Shown piece by piece: positions 51,431 to 60,467 of a stretch of DNA of 64,000 nucleotides. Origin of the DNA: Mesolinea sp040772305 (GTDB lineage: Bacteria; Chloroflexota; Anaerolineae; Anaerolineales; Anaerolineaceae). Both the position numbers and the translations under genes were made by a program. The first letter of the stretch is position 1; each line of letters begins with the position of its first letter. Location of the stretch: positions 434,001 to 498,000 of the forward strand of contig JAXGYK010000001.1 of the NCBI GenBank assembly GCA_040772305.1, given 5' to 3'. Under the pieces are notes generated by a model, which was not told where the DNA came from, made no database searches, and saw nothing but the letters and a program-made list of their open reading frames with translations.

Positions 51431-52654
51431 ATGTACCGTTCAATAAGTTCAGCCCGAGCTGATTTTCCAATTTTGCAGCAATCTGTCAATGACAAGCCAT
51501 TGGTCTATTTAGACAATGCCGCAACGACTCAGAAGCCTGTTCAGGTCATTGAAGTTTTAAGAAACTACTACCTTCACGATAATGCAAATATCCACCGTGG
51601 GAACCATGCTTTGGCAGTTCGTGCTACACAAGCTTACGAAGCAGCCCGAAAAACAGTCGCTGATTACATCAATGCTGCTTCGGTTCAAGAGGTCATTTTT
51701 ACCCGCGGCACCACCGAATCAATCAACCTGGTGGCGTATAGCTTTGGCGATGCCTTTGTAAAAGCAGGCGACGAGGTGCTCGTAACCCAACTGGAACATC
51801 ACAGCAATTATGTCCCCTGGCAGCTGCTTTGTCAGCGGAAGGGTGCCCATTTTAAGGTTATACCCTTCGATTCAAAAGGCGAATTGGACTTGGAAGTCTA
51901 CCGTTCAATGCTTTCAGAAAAAACCCGCATAGTTTCTGTAAACCATGTTTCCAACTCTTTGGGCACGGTAAACCCTGTAGCAGAGATTATTCGCCTGGCA
52001 CATTCTGCGGGGGTGCCCGTTTTGGTAGATGGTGCTCAAGGTGTACAGCATCTGGAGCATGATGTACAAGCGATGGATGCTGACTTTTATGCCTTTTCCA
52101 GCCATAAGATGTACGGCCCTATGGGTACCGGTGTGCTCTACGGTAAGGAAAAGTGGCTAGAAGCGATGCCTCCTTTTCTTGCTGGCGGTGAAATGATTGA
52201 TCAAGTTCGTTCCGATTTCGTTAGCTACAATGTTCTGCCCTTCAAATTTGAAGCCGGAACACCCTATGTAGACGGTCCAATTGGTCTTGCAGAAGCTATC
52301 CGCTACCTGCAAAGCTTTGATCCGGTTGAGTTGCTAAATTTTGAAGAAGACTTGCTGAACTACGGGCTTACACAACTAAAAACTATTCCCGGGATGATTA
52401 TCTATGGCAACCCCGCGCAACGTTCCAGCATTATTCCGTTTAATGTAGAAGGTGTGCAGCCTTATGATCTGGGCATTCTTTTGGATACATACGGGGTAGC
52501 TGTTCGCACTGGCCAGCATTGTACTCAGCCAATCATGGATGCTTTAGGTGTGTCGGGTACCGTGCGGGCTTCAATCGCATTGTATAACAACAAAGAAGAT
52601 ATTGACGCACTGGTTGAGGGCATCCGTAAGGTGATCAGGTTACTAAAAAGGTGA
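51431..52654 (+). CDS. sufS: Cysteine desulfurase, SufS type
   Basis: Removes sulfur from cysteine for Fe-S cluster assembly using PLP. The PLP Lys is in AFSSHKMYGPMG (Lys226), with LEHHSNYVPWQ and VDGAQGVQHL upstream. The active Cys that carries the persulfide is in RTGQHCTQP (Cys364), the short-loop group II arrangement. Full length at 407 residues. It overlaps the SufE gene. SufBCD are not in the window. Confidence 0.96.
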   Translation: MYRSISSARADFPILQQSVNDKPLVYLDNAATTQKPVQVIEVLRNYYLHDNANIHRGNHALAVRATQAYEAARKTVADYINAASVQEVIFTRGTTESINLVAYSFGDAFVKAGDEVLVTQLEHHSNYVPWQLLCQRKGAHFKVIPFDSKGELDLEVYRSMLSEKTRIVSVNHVSNSLGTVNPVAEIIRLAHSAGVPVLVDGAQGVQHLEHDVQAMDADFYAFSSHKMYGPMGTGVLYGKEKWLEAMPPFLAGGEMIDQVRSDFVSYNVLPFKFEAGTPYVDGPIGLAEAIRYLQSFDPVELLNFEEDLLNYGLTQLKTIPGMIIYGNPAQRSSIIPFNVEGVQPYDLGILLDTYGVAVRTGQHCTQPIMDALGVSGTVRASIALYNNKEDIDALVEGIRKVIRLLKR

Positions 52655-52656
52655 TC

Positions 52657-53121
52657 ATGCCAAGCATTAAAGAAATTGAACTGGAAATTGCAGAAGAATT
52701 CGCCGAACTTGAAAACTGGGAAGAAAAATACGATTATTTGATTGAACTGGGGCAAGATATGCCCCCTTTGGATGAAGCCTATAAAAAAGACGAGCACTTG
52801 ATTAAGGGCTGTCAATCCAGTGTGTGGTTCGTGATTAACTGTAAAGAGGGCAAACTTAAATTAGCTGCTGACTCCGATTCTTTGATCGTTAAAGGTATTG
52901 TAGCTATCTTACAACGCATGCTTTCTGGACAGCCCGCGCAAGCCATTCTGGAGGCGGATCTCATTCTGTTTGAGAAACTGGGGCTTTGGAACCACCTTTC
53001 CTCACAGCGCAGTACCGGAGTTACAGCCATTTTGGCTCATCTTAAAGCTGCCGCAGAAAAGTGTCGGCAGCAGGCAGAACTAGAAGACGCTGCTTCCAAG
53101 GAGCGGTTCACAGGGGGATAA
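52657..53121 (+). CDS. sufE: SufE-like sulfur acceptor
   Basis: A 154-residue partner of SufS that accepts persulfide sulfur and stimulates the desulfurase. The acceptor Cys lies in LIKGCQSSVWF (Cys52). The family features WEEKYDYLIELGQDMPPL and a helix-rich second half (SSQRSTGVTAILAHLKAAAE) are clear. A GTG at 52651 is possible, but the ATG at 52657 has AAAAAGG upstream. It follows sufS directly, forming a two-gene operon. Confidence 0.94.
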   Translation: MPSIKEIELEIAEEFAELENWEEKYDYLIELGQDMPPLDEAYKKDEHLIKGCQSSVWFVINCKEGKLKLAADSDSLIVKGIVAILQRMLSGQPAQAILEADLILFEKLGLWNHLSSQRSTGVTAILAHLKAAAEKCRQQAELEDAASKERFTGG

Positions 53122-53396
53122 GAGGCATACGGGCAGTTTAAGCTATCGTATGTTGTAAAACCATAACGAAGTCGCCAGATTAATGGGTTTGCAAGAGCTG
53201 TTTCTAAGCCTATTTGTGCACGGCAGGCTGCTGTTTGCGTAAAGGGATCAGTAAACCGATGGTCTTATCTTTCTCAGCCAGTACATCCTTAATAATTACG
53301 GACAGAAACTGCATTGGAGTAGTGCTTTTTTTAGGCTGTTAATTCTTTCTACAGCGGCTGGTTCCATTTTTTGTCCGAGACAGTTAAAATGAAGCC

Positions 53397-54197
53397 ATGC
53401 AAACAAAACCAAAAATTTTTATCACGAATGACGATTCAATAGCTTCTCCTGGTCTATGGGCAGCCATAGAGGCTCTGGACCCACTAGGCGAGCTAATTAT
53501 TGTAGCCCCTAAAGAGCAGCAAACCTCTATGGGGCGTGCATTTCCGCGCTATTACGATTGCAAAATTGAAGAGCGCGAACATGTCCATAAAGGTAAGACC
53601 TATATCTGCTACTCCATTAACGGTTCCCCGGCCCAGGCAGTGGCATATGGGATTCTAAAGGTAGTTGGAGAGTTGCCCAACCTGGTTGTTTCAGGAATTA
53701 ATTATGGTGAGAATATTGGCAGCGGAGTGACAATTAGCGGTACTGTTGGCGCCGCACTCGAAGGCTCCACCTTTGGAGTGCCAGCATTGGCGGTTTCTTT
53801 GGAGGTTCCTGCCAAGCATCATCTTTCCCTAAATAAAGATGTAGATTTTTCAACCAGTGCCTGGTTTACCGCTTTTTTTGCCAAAAAAGCGCTTGCTATG
53901 AGCTTTCCTCCGGACGTTGACGTTTTAAAAATTGAAGTTCCGGAAAATGCCACACCAGCTACTCCCTGGGTAGTAACCCGCCAATCGCGGCGCCGCTACT
54001 ATACTTATAAGGAAGGGCCCAGTAACGATGATGGGCCAGATTACAGAGCCGAACCAGGTGAATATGGTGCCGAGACCCGTACAGACGTACAAGTATTAGT
54101 TCATGAGCACAAAGTAAGCGTAACTCCGCTGAGCATCGATCTGACTTCACGGATTGATCTCGATGAATTGCATGATCTTGTTCAGAAAGTCCGCTAA
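53397..54197 (+). CDS. surE: 5'-nucleotidase SurE
   Basis: Metal-dependent nucleoside monophosphatase (also active on some polyphosphates in other bacteria). The metal site is FITNDDS (Asp12, Asp13). VSGINYGENIGSGVTISGTVGAALEG is the second family block, and SINGSPAQAVAYGIL the third. Length 266 residues is normal. A hairpin with a T run overlaps its stop codon at 54189-54215. The reported polyphosphate activity of the family is notable next to the CHAD region but does not prove a link. Confidence 0.95.
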   Translation: MQTKPKIFITNDDSIASPGLWAAIEALDPLGELIIVAPKEQQTSMGRAFPRYYDCKIEEREHVHKGKTYICYSINGSPAQAVAYGILKVVGELPNLVVSGINYGENIGSGVTISGTVGAALEGSTFGVPALAVSLEVPAKHHLSLNKDVDFSTSAWFTAFFAKKALAMSFPPDVDVLKIEVPENATPATPWVVTRQSRRRYYTYKEGPSNDDGPDYRAEPGEYGAETRTDVQVLVHEHKVSVTPLSIDLTSRIDLDELHDLVQKVR

Positions 54198-54215
54198 AAA
54201 AATCGCGGGCTTTTT
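54189..54215 (+). terminator. Intrinsic terminator of surE
   Basis: GTCCGC (54189-54194) pairs with GCGGGC (54205-54210), six pairs with one G-U, around a 10-base loop that includes the surE stop codon. It is followed by five T residues. This is a compact rho-independent terminator. Confidence 0.55.
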
Positions 54216-54318
54216 ACACGAATAATACGCATACTGTTTCCTTTAACTGTCCGGGGATTTTTTACAAAGGGAGTGTATAATTTTTTAAAAATTACTGATC
54301 ACTTCAAAAAGGAGAGCG

Positions 54319-55266
54319 ATGAAAAAATTGATCCTGGTTGTCCTCGTGTCTCTTATCGTTTTTGCCTCCTGTAAATCCAGTGAACCCACTGCAGAGAGTT
54401 CCGCTTCTGTATTAACTGCCGAAGCCGAACAAAGACCAGCCACAGTATCTGACCCAACTGGCGAACCAGCTGTTCAGCAAGAGCAGCCGAGCACTATTCC
54501 CGGAGTGGAAACCCTTCAGCCTTCGGCCATGCCTGATACGGCCCAGGCTGTCCCAGATGCGGCAGACTCTAAAGGTAGTAAAGGTAACCGGTCGGGCAGC
54601 GTTGAGGAGAAAAGCACGCCTGCTGCTGCCCCTTTGCAAGATACAGCCGCGCAACCAGCACAGAATCCCGATTTTGATTGGGATGTGACCGTCAAACCCT
54701 CTATTGCCTACCAGGCCTTTAAGACCAGCTTTGATTTCAGCGCCGACCTTTGGTCCTTTGGAACCTATCGGGATGGCTACACCAGCATCAATAAACGAGC
54801 CTTGAACATCACCGTCACCAAACCTGGCGTTCAGCTCTTTACCCCTTCCAATGCCATCGACAAAAACAAGATTACTGATTACATGCTTGAGGCAGATGTT
54901 TGGCGAGTAGAGGGCGATGAAGACGGTGATATGGGACTGATTTGCCGCTTCCAAGATATTTACCATTACTATGCCTTTACGATCTCGGATGACGGCTTTG
55001 TACGCTTTATTAAGGCCAATGGACGCTTCACTTATGAAACCCTTTTAGAGCTGCCCTACGCTGCTAGAAGCGGCGAGCCAAGTCGCCTTAGCCTTGCTTG
55101 CATCGGTACCACCTATGCGCTTTACCGGGATGGGGATCTGCTGGCTGCCTACCAAGACGACAGTTATTACTGGGGTGATATTGGCCTTGTGGCAGGTGCT
55201 AAAGATAACCCTCCCTTTACCGCTGCGTTTGATGAAGTGGTGTTGAACATTCCCAAAATAAAGTAA
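54319..55266 (+). CDS. Lipoprotein with C-terminal LamG/concanavalin-like domain
   Basis: A 315-residue predicted lipoprotein. A signal peptide ends in the lipobox VFASC (Cys19). A low-complexity Pro/Ala/Glu-rich linker (about 25-120) leads to a beta-rich C-terminal domain (about 135-315) with DADVWRVEGDEDGDMGLICRFQD, HYYAFTISDDGFVRFI and LACIGTTYALYRDGDLLAAYQDD. This resembles LamG or the DUF1080 jelly-roll fold that binds or cuts sugars. No clear catalytic pair was seen. A GGAGAG ribosome site precedes the ATG. Confidence 0.75.
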   Translation: MKKLILVVLVSLIVFASCKSSEPTAESSASVLTAEAEQRPATVSDPTGEPAVQQEQPSTIPGVETLQPSAMPDTAQAVPDAADSKGSKGNRSGSVEEKSTPAAAPLQDTAAQPAQNPDFDWDVTVKPSIAYQAFKTSFDFSADLWSFGTYRDGYTSINKRALNITVTKPGVQLFTPSNAIDKNKITDYMLEADVWRVEGDEDGDMGLICRFQDIYHYYAFTISDDGFVRFIKANGRFTYETLLELPYAARSGEPSRLSLACIGTTYALYRDGDLLAAYQDDSYYWGDIGLVAGAKDNPPFTAAFDEVVLNIPKIK

Positions 55267-55276
55267 ACCGAACTTG

Positions 55277-55308
55277 CTTCCCGGCTCTCTTTGATGAGAA
55301 CCGGGAAG
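55277..55308. terminator. Strong hairpin downstream of the lipoprotein gene
   Basis: CTTCCCGG (55277-55284) pairs perfectly with CCGGGAAG (55301-55308) around a 16-base loop. No T run follows directly, so efficient termination is uncertain, but the position ten bases after the stop supports an end-of-transcript structure. Confidence 0.45.
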
Positions 55309-55375
55309 AAGAACTTTAGTTCACCCTTTGCATCTCATAATAATTAGCTAAGTTTGGATATAGAGCCAATAGAAA

Positions 55376-56317
55376 ATGATACTGACACGCGGTTTAACTA
55401 AGACCTTTAAGATTGGCAAAAAACAAAAGGAGCTCTTGACTGCTGTTGAAGATTTGAACCTGGAAATACCCCGAGGAGAGGTTTTTGGGTTTTTGGGCCC
55501 CAATGGCGCAGGCAAAACAACAACTGTGCGCATACTCACCAGCCTGATACACCCCAGTGCTGGTCAGGCACGGGTAAATGGATACAGCCTGGGTTTGGAT
55601 GACAATGACATCCGGCGCAGTGTAGGCATTCTTACCGAATCTCCCGGACTTTATGAGCGGCTTTCAGCAGAGAAGAACCTGCGCATTTACGCCGAGCTTT
55701 ACGAGGTGCCAGACCCAGAAGCTGCAGTAAGCAAGTACCTGAGTGTCTTGGGCCTTTGGGAGCGCCGCCTGGACCCGGCTGGCTCCTTCAGTAAAGGAAT
55801 GCGCCAAAAGCTGGCAGTGGCAAGGGCACTGCTGCACGAACCGCCTCTGCTTTTTTTGGACGAGCCTACAGCAGGCCTGGACCCTGAAGCCGCTAAACTG
55901 GTACGTGAGTTTATCGAAGAGCTTAAGCGTGAAGGGCGCACTATTTTTCTCACGACACATAATTTGGATGAAGCTGACCGGCTGTGTGACCGGGTTGGAA
56001 TTTTTAACCAGCGTCTGCTTGCCCAGGGAGCTCCAAGCACATTGCGCACTCAGTTATTTGGGCGCAAAAGCGTGTTTCATCTTGCAGCAGTTAACCCAGA
56101 CTGGTTGCCTTTAATTCTTGCCCAACGCGGAGTTTTGGGAGTGGAAGAGATAGAAAACAAAATCCTGGTTCGCTCAGAGGATCCCGAGCGAGATAATCCA
56201 GAGATCACGCGTGCCTTGGTGAATGCAGGTGCTGATATACGTTTTATTGGAGAATTACGGCAGCCTCTGGAGACAGTTTATCTTGATCTGCTGCATCAGA
56301 AAAGTGAGCAATCATGA
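55376..56317 (+). CDS. ABC transporter ATP-binding protein
   Basis: A 313-residue ATPase of the ABC-2 export group. Walker A is GPNGAGKTT, the signature FSKGMRQKLAVARAL, Walker B PLLFLDEPTAGLDPEA, and the H-loop LTTHNLDEADRLC. The 90-residue C-terminal extension is common in antibiotic/Na+ exporter ATPases. It overlaps the permease gene by four bases and begins a three-gene operon. Substrate unknown. Confidence 0.93.
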   Translation: MILTRGLTKTFKIGKKQKELLTAVEDLNLEIPRGEVFGFLGPNGAGKTTTVRILTSLIHPSAGQARVNGYSLGLDDNDIRRSVGILTESPGLYERLSAEKNLRIYAELYEVPDPEAAVSKYLSVLGLWERRLDPAGSFSKGMRQKLAVARALLHEPPLLFLDEPTAGLDPEAAKLVREFIEELKREGRTIFLTTHNLDEADRLCDRVGIFNQRLLAQGAPSTLRTQLFGRKSVFHLAAVNPDWLPLILAQRGVLGVEEIENKILVRSEDPERDNPEITRALVNAGADIRFIGELRQPLETVYLDLLHQKSEQS

Positions 56318-57105
56318 ATCAGGTACGCACGCTTATTGACAAAGAGTGGGCAGAGATATTCAAGAACCGCACGGTTATTCTCATGATGCTGCTGATGCCC
56401 CTGCTATTATCCATCTTGCCTCTGGTAATGCTAAGGGTAATGGGAGCCAGCTTAGGAGAAATGTCCCTAGAAAGTACTGGTATTCCCAGCAATGCAATGG
56501 CAATATGTACGGGTATGACCGGTGGAGAGTGCATGCAAGCCTACATGATGGGCCAGTTTATGGTGATGTTTTTGCTAATGCCAGTAATGATTCCAGTGAC
56601 AATTGCCTCCTACAGTATTGTGGGTGAGAAAAATATGCGCAGCCTGGAGCCGCTCCTGGCAACCCCGATCAGTACCGTACAATTGCTTTTGGGTAAGGGA
56701 CTGGCAGCTGTAATTCCCGCTATCCTTGCCGGCTGGCTTTCTTTTGGAATCTTTGTTGCGGGCAGCTACCTAATTCGGCTAAGCCCTGTAGTACGTGCTT
56801 ACCTCCTTAGTCCAACCTGGTTGCTGGTCATCCTCATACTGGGCCCCATACTCTCTCTGATATCAGTTAATCTTGCCCTTTGGGTATCCTCCCGGGTTAA
56901 CGACCCACGCATCGCAGAGCAGATTTCGGGAGTGATTATTCTGCCCGTTATGCTCTTTGCCGGGGCTCAGATGGCGGGACTAGTAGTGATGAGCGTTACA
57001 TCCGTGCTGATTGCCTTGCTGGTAGCCCTGCTGATTGCGATTGGGCTTATCTATCTGGGCGTACTTGTCTTCCAGCGTGAGACAATTTTGACCCGCTGGA
57101 AATAG
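56314..57105 (+). CDS. ABC-2 type permease
   Basis: A 263-residue membrane subunit with six helices and a single large outside loop (about 50-85). The motif ASYSIVGEKNMRSLEPLLATPIS between helices two and three is the coupling stretch of ABC-2 exporters like NatB/YhaP. It is paired with the ATPase gene by a four-base overlap. The substrate is not known; similar pairs export drugs, ions or peptides. Confidence 0.85.
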   Translation: MNQVRTLIDKEWAEIFKNRTVILMMLLMPLLLSILPLVMLRVMGASLGEMSLESTGIPSNAMAICTGMTGGECMQAYMMGQFMVMFLLMPVMIPVTIASYSIVGEKNMRSLEPLLATPISTVQLLLGKGLAAVIPAILAGWLSFGIFVAGSYLIRLSPVVRAYLLSPTWLLVILILGPILSLISVNLALWVSSRVNDPRIAEQISGVIILPVMLFAGAQMAGLVVMSVTSVLIALLVALLIAIGLIYLGVLVFQRETILTRWK

Positions 57106-57114
57106 GAAGAAGAG

Positions 57115-57864
57115 ATGAAAAAACACCTGATTGCTCTGATTATCGCCCTGTGCACAGTTGCGCTGCTAGTTGGATCAGTACATGCTCAAGAGGATGGGTA
57201 CAGCCTGCAGCTGCGCCGCAACTGGGGCACAGGTCTGGGCAGTCGAATCCAGGGAAGTTTTACTCTTCGCCTTTCTGGCGATGAATCCGCCGTTCAAAGC
57301 GTAATCTATACCCTGGATGGCCAGGAAATAGCACGGATAGAACAAGCTCCTTTCCTTTTTAGCTTTGATACAGACAGCTACACAACTGGATCACATAGCC
57401 TGGGAGCTGAAATATACCTGCGAAACGGACAAACTGAATCTACGCCCACAATACAGACTGTGTTTATGGGTGCGGACGAAAACCGCAAAGCTATTGCCAG
57501 TATTCTGGTGCCAATCCTGGTGATCACTCTGGGGGCGACACTGCTTTCAATCCTGGCACAATCGGCGGGGGCTCGTAAAGCCAGCCAAAACAAAGACCAA
57601 ACCGCAATACCGCGTCCTTCCATTTGCACGCACTGCGGCAAGCCCTTTTCGCGTCCGGTCTTGGGGGGTATTAATCTTCTTCAGGGCAAGTATATGCCTT
57701 GTCCGCATTGCCGAAAATGGCAGATTGCCCGTCCTGTTTCACCAGAGGCAGTGCAAGCAGCCTGGGAGAATTTCAAAACGTCCAATCCACAGCCACAAGC
57801 AATTAATGAAACCGAAGCCATACGCCAGGCAATTGATGACTCTAAGTATCTTGAGGATATTTAA
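57115..57864 (+). CDS. Exported Ig-like protein with membrane helix and zinc-ribbon-like tail
   Basis: A 249-residue protein with a signal peptide (ending near VHAQ), an outside beta-sandwich resembling an Ig-like domain (QSVIYTLDGQEIARIEQAPFLFSFDTDSY), a membrane helix (about 127-147; ILVPILVITLGATLLSIL) and a cytoplasmic tail. The tail holds CTHCGKPF and CPHCRKW, a four-Cys zinc-ribbon-like arrangement. It lies 9 bases after the permease gene, so it may assist that exporter or sense its cargo. Function unknown. Confidence 0.7.
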   Translation: MKKHLIALIIALCTVALLVGSVHAQEDGYSLQLRRNWGTGLGSRIQGSFTLRLSGDESAVQSVIYTLDGQEIARIEQAPFLFSFDTDSYTTGSHSLGAEIYLRNGQTESTPTIQTVFMGADENRKAIASILVPILVITLGATLLSILAQSAGARKASQNKDQTAIPRPSICTHCGKPFSRPVLGGINLLQGKYMPCPHCRKWQIARPVSPEAVQAAWENFKTSNPQPQAINETEAIRQAIDDSKYLEDI

Positions 57865-57869
57865 GCTTC

Positions 57870-58559
57870 TTAACCAGCTATCTGGGGGTCATCAGAAAAC
57901 AAAGCCGGCTGCATAAATGAACTCAAAAAGCTGCACCGGTGTTCAGGGCATAAGCCCAAACTTCGAATGGCCTGGTAATGCCCTGCCGTGGCATAACCTT
58001 TGTGTGCGTTGAATCCATAGCCGGGATAGCGCTTATCCAAAGTACACATGCGCGCGTCTCGTGCGGTTTTTGCCAGGATAGACGCCGAAGCGATGCTTAA
58101 ACTGCGCTGGTCACCTTTTACCAGCGCCTCTTGCGCAATCTTACAGTCTGGTAAGGAAAAATAATCTACAAGAATATGCTCAGGAGCTGGAAGCAGCGCA
58201 TCCACGGCGGCTTGCAAAACCTGTCTGCCAGCCTTTGCCATGCCAATGCGGTCAATTTCTGCTGCTTCGATGCGCACAACTGCCCAAGCCAGAGCCGTTT
58301 CCCGGATTAGTCTAGCTGCTTCTTCGCGTTTTATGGGGCTTAATTGCTTTGAATCGCGTACGATATGCAAAAGACTCCGCAAGGCTGCTTCATCAGGAGG
58401 TAAGATGACAGCTGCGGCAAAAATGGGTCCGGCTACAGCCCCGCGGCCTGCTTCATCTAAGCCAGCAACCCGTTTACCGGGATCTTCCCAGCAGATTCGT
58501 TCAAACTCGAGATTCGGAAAAGGCGGAATGCATGCGGGATCAAACCTTCGCCTGGTCAT
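57870..58559 (-). CDS. rnhB: Ribonuclease HII
   Basis: Removes ribonucleotides from DNA-RNA duplexes. Active-site Asp and Glu are in VAGLDEAGRGAVAGP (Asp35, Glu36), with the third Asp in ILVDYFSLPD. VKGDQRSLSIASASILAKTARD and FNAHKGYAT complete the family. Length 229 residues is normal. It overlaps the upstream GT2 gene by 20 bases, giving translational coupling without an obvious functional link. Confidence 0.96.
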   Translation of the reverse strand: MTRRRFDPACIPPFPNLEFERICWEDPGKRVAGLDEAGRGAVAGPIFAAAVILPPDEAALRSLLHIVRDSKQLSPIKREEAARLIRETALAWAVVRIEAAEIDRIGMAKAGRQVLQAAVDALLPAPEHILVDYFSLPDCKIAQEALVKGDQRSLSIASASILAKTARDARMCTLDKRYPGYGFNAHKGYATAGHYQAIRSLGLCPEHRCSFLSSFMQPALFSDDPQIAG

Positions 58560-59301
58560 AGACGCCTGTATGCAGATTTTTTCTTATTTTCAGCAAGTCC
58601 CGCAGCATAAGCCAGGAATCACGCCAAATACGCACCTTGCTCCCCGGATAATAGGCCCAGGTTATTGGAACTTCCTGAACCTTATAGCCTAATCTGCGAG
58701 CTATCGCCAATATTTCCACATCAAAACACCAACCATCGAGACTTTGGCGGGTAAACACTTCCTGAGCTGCTTGAGCAGTAAAGGCTTTGAACCCGCATTG
58801 GGTGTCTTGAATGCCAGGCAACACCAAAAAGCGCACCAAATAATTAAATACCCGCCCAATCAGGTGTCTGATCAGGGGTTCGCCAACCCGTTGGGCACCT
58901 GCTGCCTCCCGGGAGGCAATAGCGATATCCGCGCCTTTGTCCAGAGCTTCTAACAAAGCCGGTATCTGGTCTGCAGACATTGATAAATCAGCATCCAGCA
59001 TTACGCGTTGGGCACCACTTGCTGCCAGCATTCCAGCCCGGATTGCCTTACCTTTACCTGGCTCTTTCAATACCAGCACCTTATGAATTTTAAGCTGAGC
59101 AAGCCAGTCCTGAGCAATTTGTAAGGTTGCATCACTGCTGGCGTTTTCGACCACGATAATTTCATACGAACGATTGTCTGAGCTGCAAAGTTCTGATAAG
59201 AGCTTTAAGGCTTGTGGAAGCCGTACAGCTTCATTATGGACAGGAATAATCAAAGAAAAAGAAGGCTGATTCACTTTGAACTCCGCTTGCTGGTAAGACA
59301 A
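58540..59301 (-). CDS. GT2 glycosyltransferase, polyprenol-phosphate glucosyltransferase-like
   Basis: A 253-residue enzyme of the dolichyl-phosphate glucosyltransferase (Alg5) type. Motifs are SLIIPVHNEAVRLPQAL, VVENASSDATLQI, the acidic VMLDADLSMSADQIP, IASREAAGAQRVGEP, and TQCGFKAFTAQAAQEVF with the later EVPITWAYYPGSKV. It lacks the C-terminal membrane helices seen in the transferase at 19009. It is likely to load a sugar onto a lipid carrier for surface glycan. It is transcribed toward rnhB, just downstream of the tRNA-Pro gene. Confidence 0.88.
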   Translation of the reverse strand: MSYQQAEFKVNQPSFSLIIPVHNEAVRLPQALKLLSELCSSDNRSYEIIVVENASSDATLQIAQDWLAQLKIHKVLVLKEPGKGKAIRAGMLAASGAQRVMLDADLSMSADQIPALLEALDKGADIAIASREAAGAQRVGEPLIRHLIGRVFNYLVRFLVLPGIQDTQCGFKAFTAQAAQEVFTRQSLDGWCFDVEILAIARRLGYKVQEVPITWAYYPGSKVRIWRDSWLMLRDLLKIRKNLHTGVYDQAKV

Positions 59302-59312
59302 ACGAGCTTAGG

Positions 59313-59386
59313 TCGGGGTGGGCGGACTCGAACCGCCGACTTCTGCGTCCCAAACGCAGCGCGCTAGCCGACTGCGCTACACCCCG
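59313..59386 (-). tRNA. tRNA-Pro (anticodon UGG)
   Basis: The minus strand folds into a full cloverleaf. The acceptor arm CGGGGTG pairs with CACCCCG, the D arm is GCGC...GCGC, the anticodon arm CTGCG/CGCAG frames the loop TTTGGGA with anticodon TGG, and the T arm GGCGG/CCGCC holds TTCGAGT. The discriminator base is A. The full CCA end is not encoded. Confidence 0.95.
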
Positions 59387-59417
59387 GCGAAGTGCAAGTA
59401 TAATCGTTGCCAAGTCT

Positions 59418-60338
59418 ATGCGTCAAGCATCATCTAAACAATATTTTCTCGTTGGGGTACTCTTGGCATCGCTCGTATTTACGGCATGCAAAGCTTACCC
59501 CCCAGAATTGCCCCCTACATCTACGCCGGATATTTTTTTGACTCCTGCAAGTCAGCCATCTCAAACACCTGTCAATACAAAACCTGTTCCTGCTCCTAGC
59601 CAAACCCCGGAACCTCAGGCTTGCAATCAGAGCGGACAGATCGTTGAGACCAAGATTAGCAGCCAAGTTTTGGAAGACGAAGTACCTATTAACATCTACC
59701 TGCCACCCTGTTACGGCTCGGAAACCGGGACGCTTTACCCTGTGCTTTATCTTTTGCATGGTTTATATAGTGATCAGAACCAGTGGGAAGAACTGGGTAT
59801 TGTCCAGGCAGCAGATGCTTTATTGGCTACAGGTGACATTGCGTCTTTCCTGATTGTAATGCCATACATTTCCCAGCCAAACTTTAATGCTTTAGAGCTG
59901 AATCAGGCCTTCTTCAGGGATGAACTGATGCCTGATATCGAAAAAAATTACCCCGTTTTAGCAGAAAAAAACGGACGGGCAATTGGAGGGATAAGCCGCG
60001 GTGCCAGTTGGGCAATGCGCCTGGGATTAATGCCCGATTTGCCCTTTGGGCGCATAGGAGCCCACAGTCTGCCTCCTCTTAGCGGGGAGGTTGAGAAATG
60101 GGTAACTCAGTTAGCAGCATTGAGCCCAGAAGACCGACCGCTTCTATTTCTGGATATCGGGAACAACGATAGAGATCTTTTACTGGCCCGAGAATTTGAG
60201 CTGGAATTAACCAAGCAAGCAATTCCTCATGTTTGGTATATGTTTGCCGGCCACCATAATGCGGCATATTGGCGTGAACACCTGCCCATTTACCTGGAAT
60301 GGTACACTCAGGAGTGGTCAGCGCATTCAGAAAACTAA
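59418..60338 (+). CDS. Putative esterase lipoprotein (alpha/beta hydrolase)
   Basis: A 306-residue predicted lipoprotein hydrolase. The signal peptide ends in the lipobox VFTAC (Cys24), followed by a Thr/Pro-rich linker. The alpha/beta-hydrolase domain has YLLHGLYSDQNQWEELG and the nucleophile elbow GGISRGASWAM (Ser193). A late Asp (LFLDIGNNDRD) and His (AGHHNAAYW) could complete the triad. It resembles the putative-esterase family of ferric-enterobactin esterase and FrmB-type enzymes. Substrate unknown; likely acts outside the membrane. Confidence 0.85.
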   Translation: MRQASSKQYFLVGVLLASLVFTACKAYPPELPPTSTPDIFLTPASQPSQTPVNTKPVPAPSQTPEPQACNQSGQIVETKISSQVLEDEVPINIYLPPCYGSETGTLYPVLYLLHGLYSDQNQWEELGIVQAADALLATGDIASFLIVMPYISQPNFNALELNQAFFRDELMPDIEKNYPVLAEKNGRAIGGISRGASWAMRLGLMPDLPFGRIGAHSLPPLSGEVEKWVTQLAALSPEDRPLLFLDIGNNDRDLLLAREFELELTKQAIPHVWYMFAGHHNAAYWREHLPIYLEWYTQEWSAHSEN

Positions 60339-60467
60339 CTTAGTTGTTTACTTGCACTTTTATGCCCATTGTTTTCTGCTTGTTTGTGCTGTAATTTTTG
60401 TTAAATTAAACGGATTGGATATAATGGGGGTGCGGCTTAAAGTCATTTTGGTGTGAAAGGCATAACT

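Noticed and set aside
54319..55266. Possible glycoside hydrolase activity of the LamG-like lipoprotein
   Set aside because: The jelly-roll fold is suggestive, but no acidic catalytic pair could be assigned, so no enzyme function is claimed.
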